From positions 434,001 through 498,000 of the forward strand of contig NQMI01000018.1 in assembly GCA_002270565.1 (NCBI GenBank): a DNA stretch of 64,000 bases, given 5' to 3'. The notes under the pieces are model-generated. The model saw nothing but the letters and a program-made list of their open reading frames with translations. It was not told the origin of the DNA and ran no database searches. This DNA comes from Stenocarpella maydis (lineage: Eukaryota > Ascomycota > Sordariomycetes > Diaporthales > Diaporthaceae). The translations under genes and the position numbers were made by a program. Below, piece by piece: positions 63,047 through 64,000 of the stretch (position 1 is its first letter; every line of letters begins with the position of its first letter).

Positions 63047-63068
63047 CACACACACACACACGCACACA
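63047..63068. repeat. (CA)n microsatellite
   Basis: About eleven CA units, with one interruption, in intergenic DNA near the window end. Confidence 0.85.
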
Positions 63069-64000
63069 TACAACTCCCCGAGGCGCGGCAGCGGTCTGCT
63101 AAGGTATCCCGGTATCTTCCCAGTGAGAAAGCGGGGGCCCAAAGTCGTGGAAATGAGCGGGTCTGCAAGGCGACTGGCTTCACAGGACCAGACATTGCTG
63201 AGCGTATTCAACCCTCGCAAAAAAAAAAAAATGGTAGACAAGTAGGCTTCGAGGGCGCTTGCCAGCCCTCAGCAGTATACATCAATCCCTCCGTGACGCT
63301 CCAATCTCTATATCCTGGCAAAGATCATTCCTACCAGCTTAGTCGTTGAACGGAGAGGCGCCTGTGCCTGGGTATAAAGTGATGGCTATAGAGCAGAATC
63401 GTAGGCTGGGCAATGCTGCTGTGGGACAGCGCCGTACCACAGGAATTATGGCCTCATGAAGTTTCCATCCCACAGGAAAGGGGGAGGGAGCGAGGTTGCT
63501 CACCGGGTTGTGGCTGGGCCATCGTGATGTTGTACCTGGTTGGTGAGGATGACAGGGCGGCCGAGTTACCTGGGTACTCATGTATGACGAGGCGAAACAG
63601 TCTTTCCGCGGGCCAATATCCCCAGCAACGCCACTACTGACTATATCTCTGCCGTTTCCTCTCGTGAGAGCTATCCTACAATTTAGCGGGTGGTTCTTTG
63701 GCCGTGATACCTCCCACAACGGGACTGACTGGCCTTGGAGAATCCCGTGCTGTTCAAAGATTCAATATTCTCGTGGATTCCATGTTCAGGAAAGTGATAT
63801 TCCACTCGTGTCCCAACTCGCCATTATAGGACAAGAGTCTAGCGAAGATACAGGCCTGCCCAAGATCAGTTTTGGCTACTTGACCCTCAGTATCATCACA
63901 CTGTCCCTGTCGGGGGCTTCGGTACTCGGTAGGAACTCCCGAGTTCTCTCACCCAGGGGCCAGAGGAGGAACAAGTCAACCGGGAAACTAGTTGTTTTCA

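Larger units (their letters stand above)
59635..64000. other. Intergenic, no gene recognised to the window edge
   Basis: About 4.4 kb. The first kilobase should contain the promoter and leader of the SH3 gene and holds a (TGG)n repeat. Long plus frames at 60040-60873 and 60843-61670 overlap each other and minus frames, with composition unlike real proteins. A TACCTAGGTA palindrome lies near 60807 and a (CA)n tract at 63047-63068. No tRNA or protein family was recognised. Confidence 0.45.

Overview
This window looks like chromosomal DNA of a filamentous ascomycete (Pezizomycotina, most likely Sordariomycetes). Protein genes are split by short introns (about 50-80 nt) of GTAAGT-type donor, CTGAC-like branch point and CAG acceptor. 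Intergenic regions are long, and the recognisable proteins (Atg1, Rad9, Cdc48, Gpi10, Pho8-type phosphatase, ornithine aminotransferase, RhoGAP, Bud14-like SH3 protein) are typical fungal housekeeping proteins. No bacterial operon, CRISPR array, rRNA or convincing tRNA gene was seen. Gene models were spliced by hand from exon frames and splice sites; phases were checked so that each full model is a multiple of three.

Layout. 0-9.1 kb: Mpv17/PMP22-family membrane protein (-), an uncharacterised cysteine-containing protein (+), a vacuolar-type alkaline phosphatase (+) and a small Cys-containing protein (+). 9.4-14.9 kb: F-box/leucine-rich protein (-) diverging from RAD9 (+), which runs tail-to-tail into an RCC1-repeat protein (-). 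15.4-15.9 kb: a probable remnant of a PEP-mutase-like gene. 16.8-20 kb: ATG1 (-). 20-26.6 kb: gene-poor DNA with simple repeats and a probable LTR-retroelement relic at 25.0-26.1 kb. 26.6-33.5 kb: ornithine aminotransferase (-), GPI mannosyltransferase GPI10 (+) and an anion:cation-symporter-type MFS transporter (-). 35.1-38.2 kb: a decayed ankyrin-repeat/C2H2-like gene flanked by GC-rich short repeats. 39.9-42.7 kb: RhoGAP (-). 43-47.6 kb: gene-poor. 47.7-48.2 kb: a small unknown gene. 49.5-52.2 kb: CDC48 (+). 54.1-54.8 kb: a 168-residue unknown protein (-). 56.1-59.6 kb: Bud14-like SH3 protein (-). 59.6-64 kb: no gene recognised.

The genes do not form a metabolic cluster. They share broad cell-biology themes (autophagy and vacuole: ATG1, alkaline phosphatase; protein quality control: CDC48, F-box; polarity: RhoGAP, Bud14-like; DNA damage checkpoint: RAD9), but this may be chance. 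The accessory-looking parts are the LTR relic, the decayed ankyrin/C2H2 locus and the recurring TACCTAGGTA palindromes. I found no convincing undescribed multi-gene system; the strongest items for a second look are a GC-AG intron in RAD9, the decayed 35-38 kb locus, several very small exons and three unknown genes.
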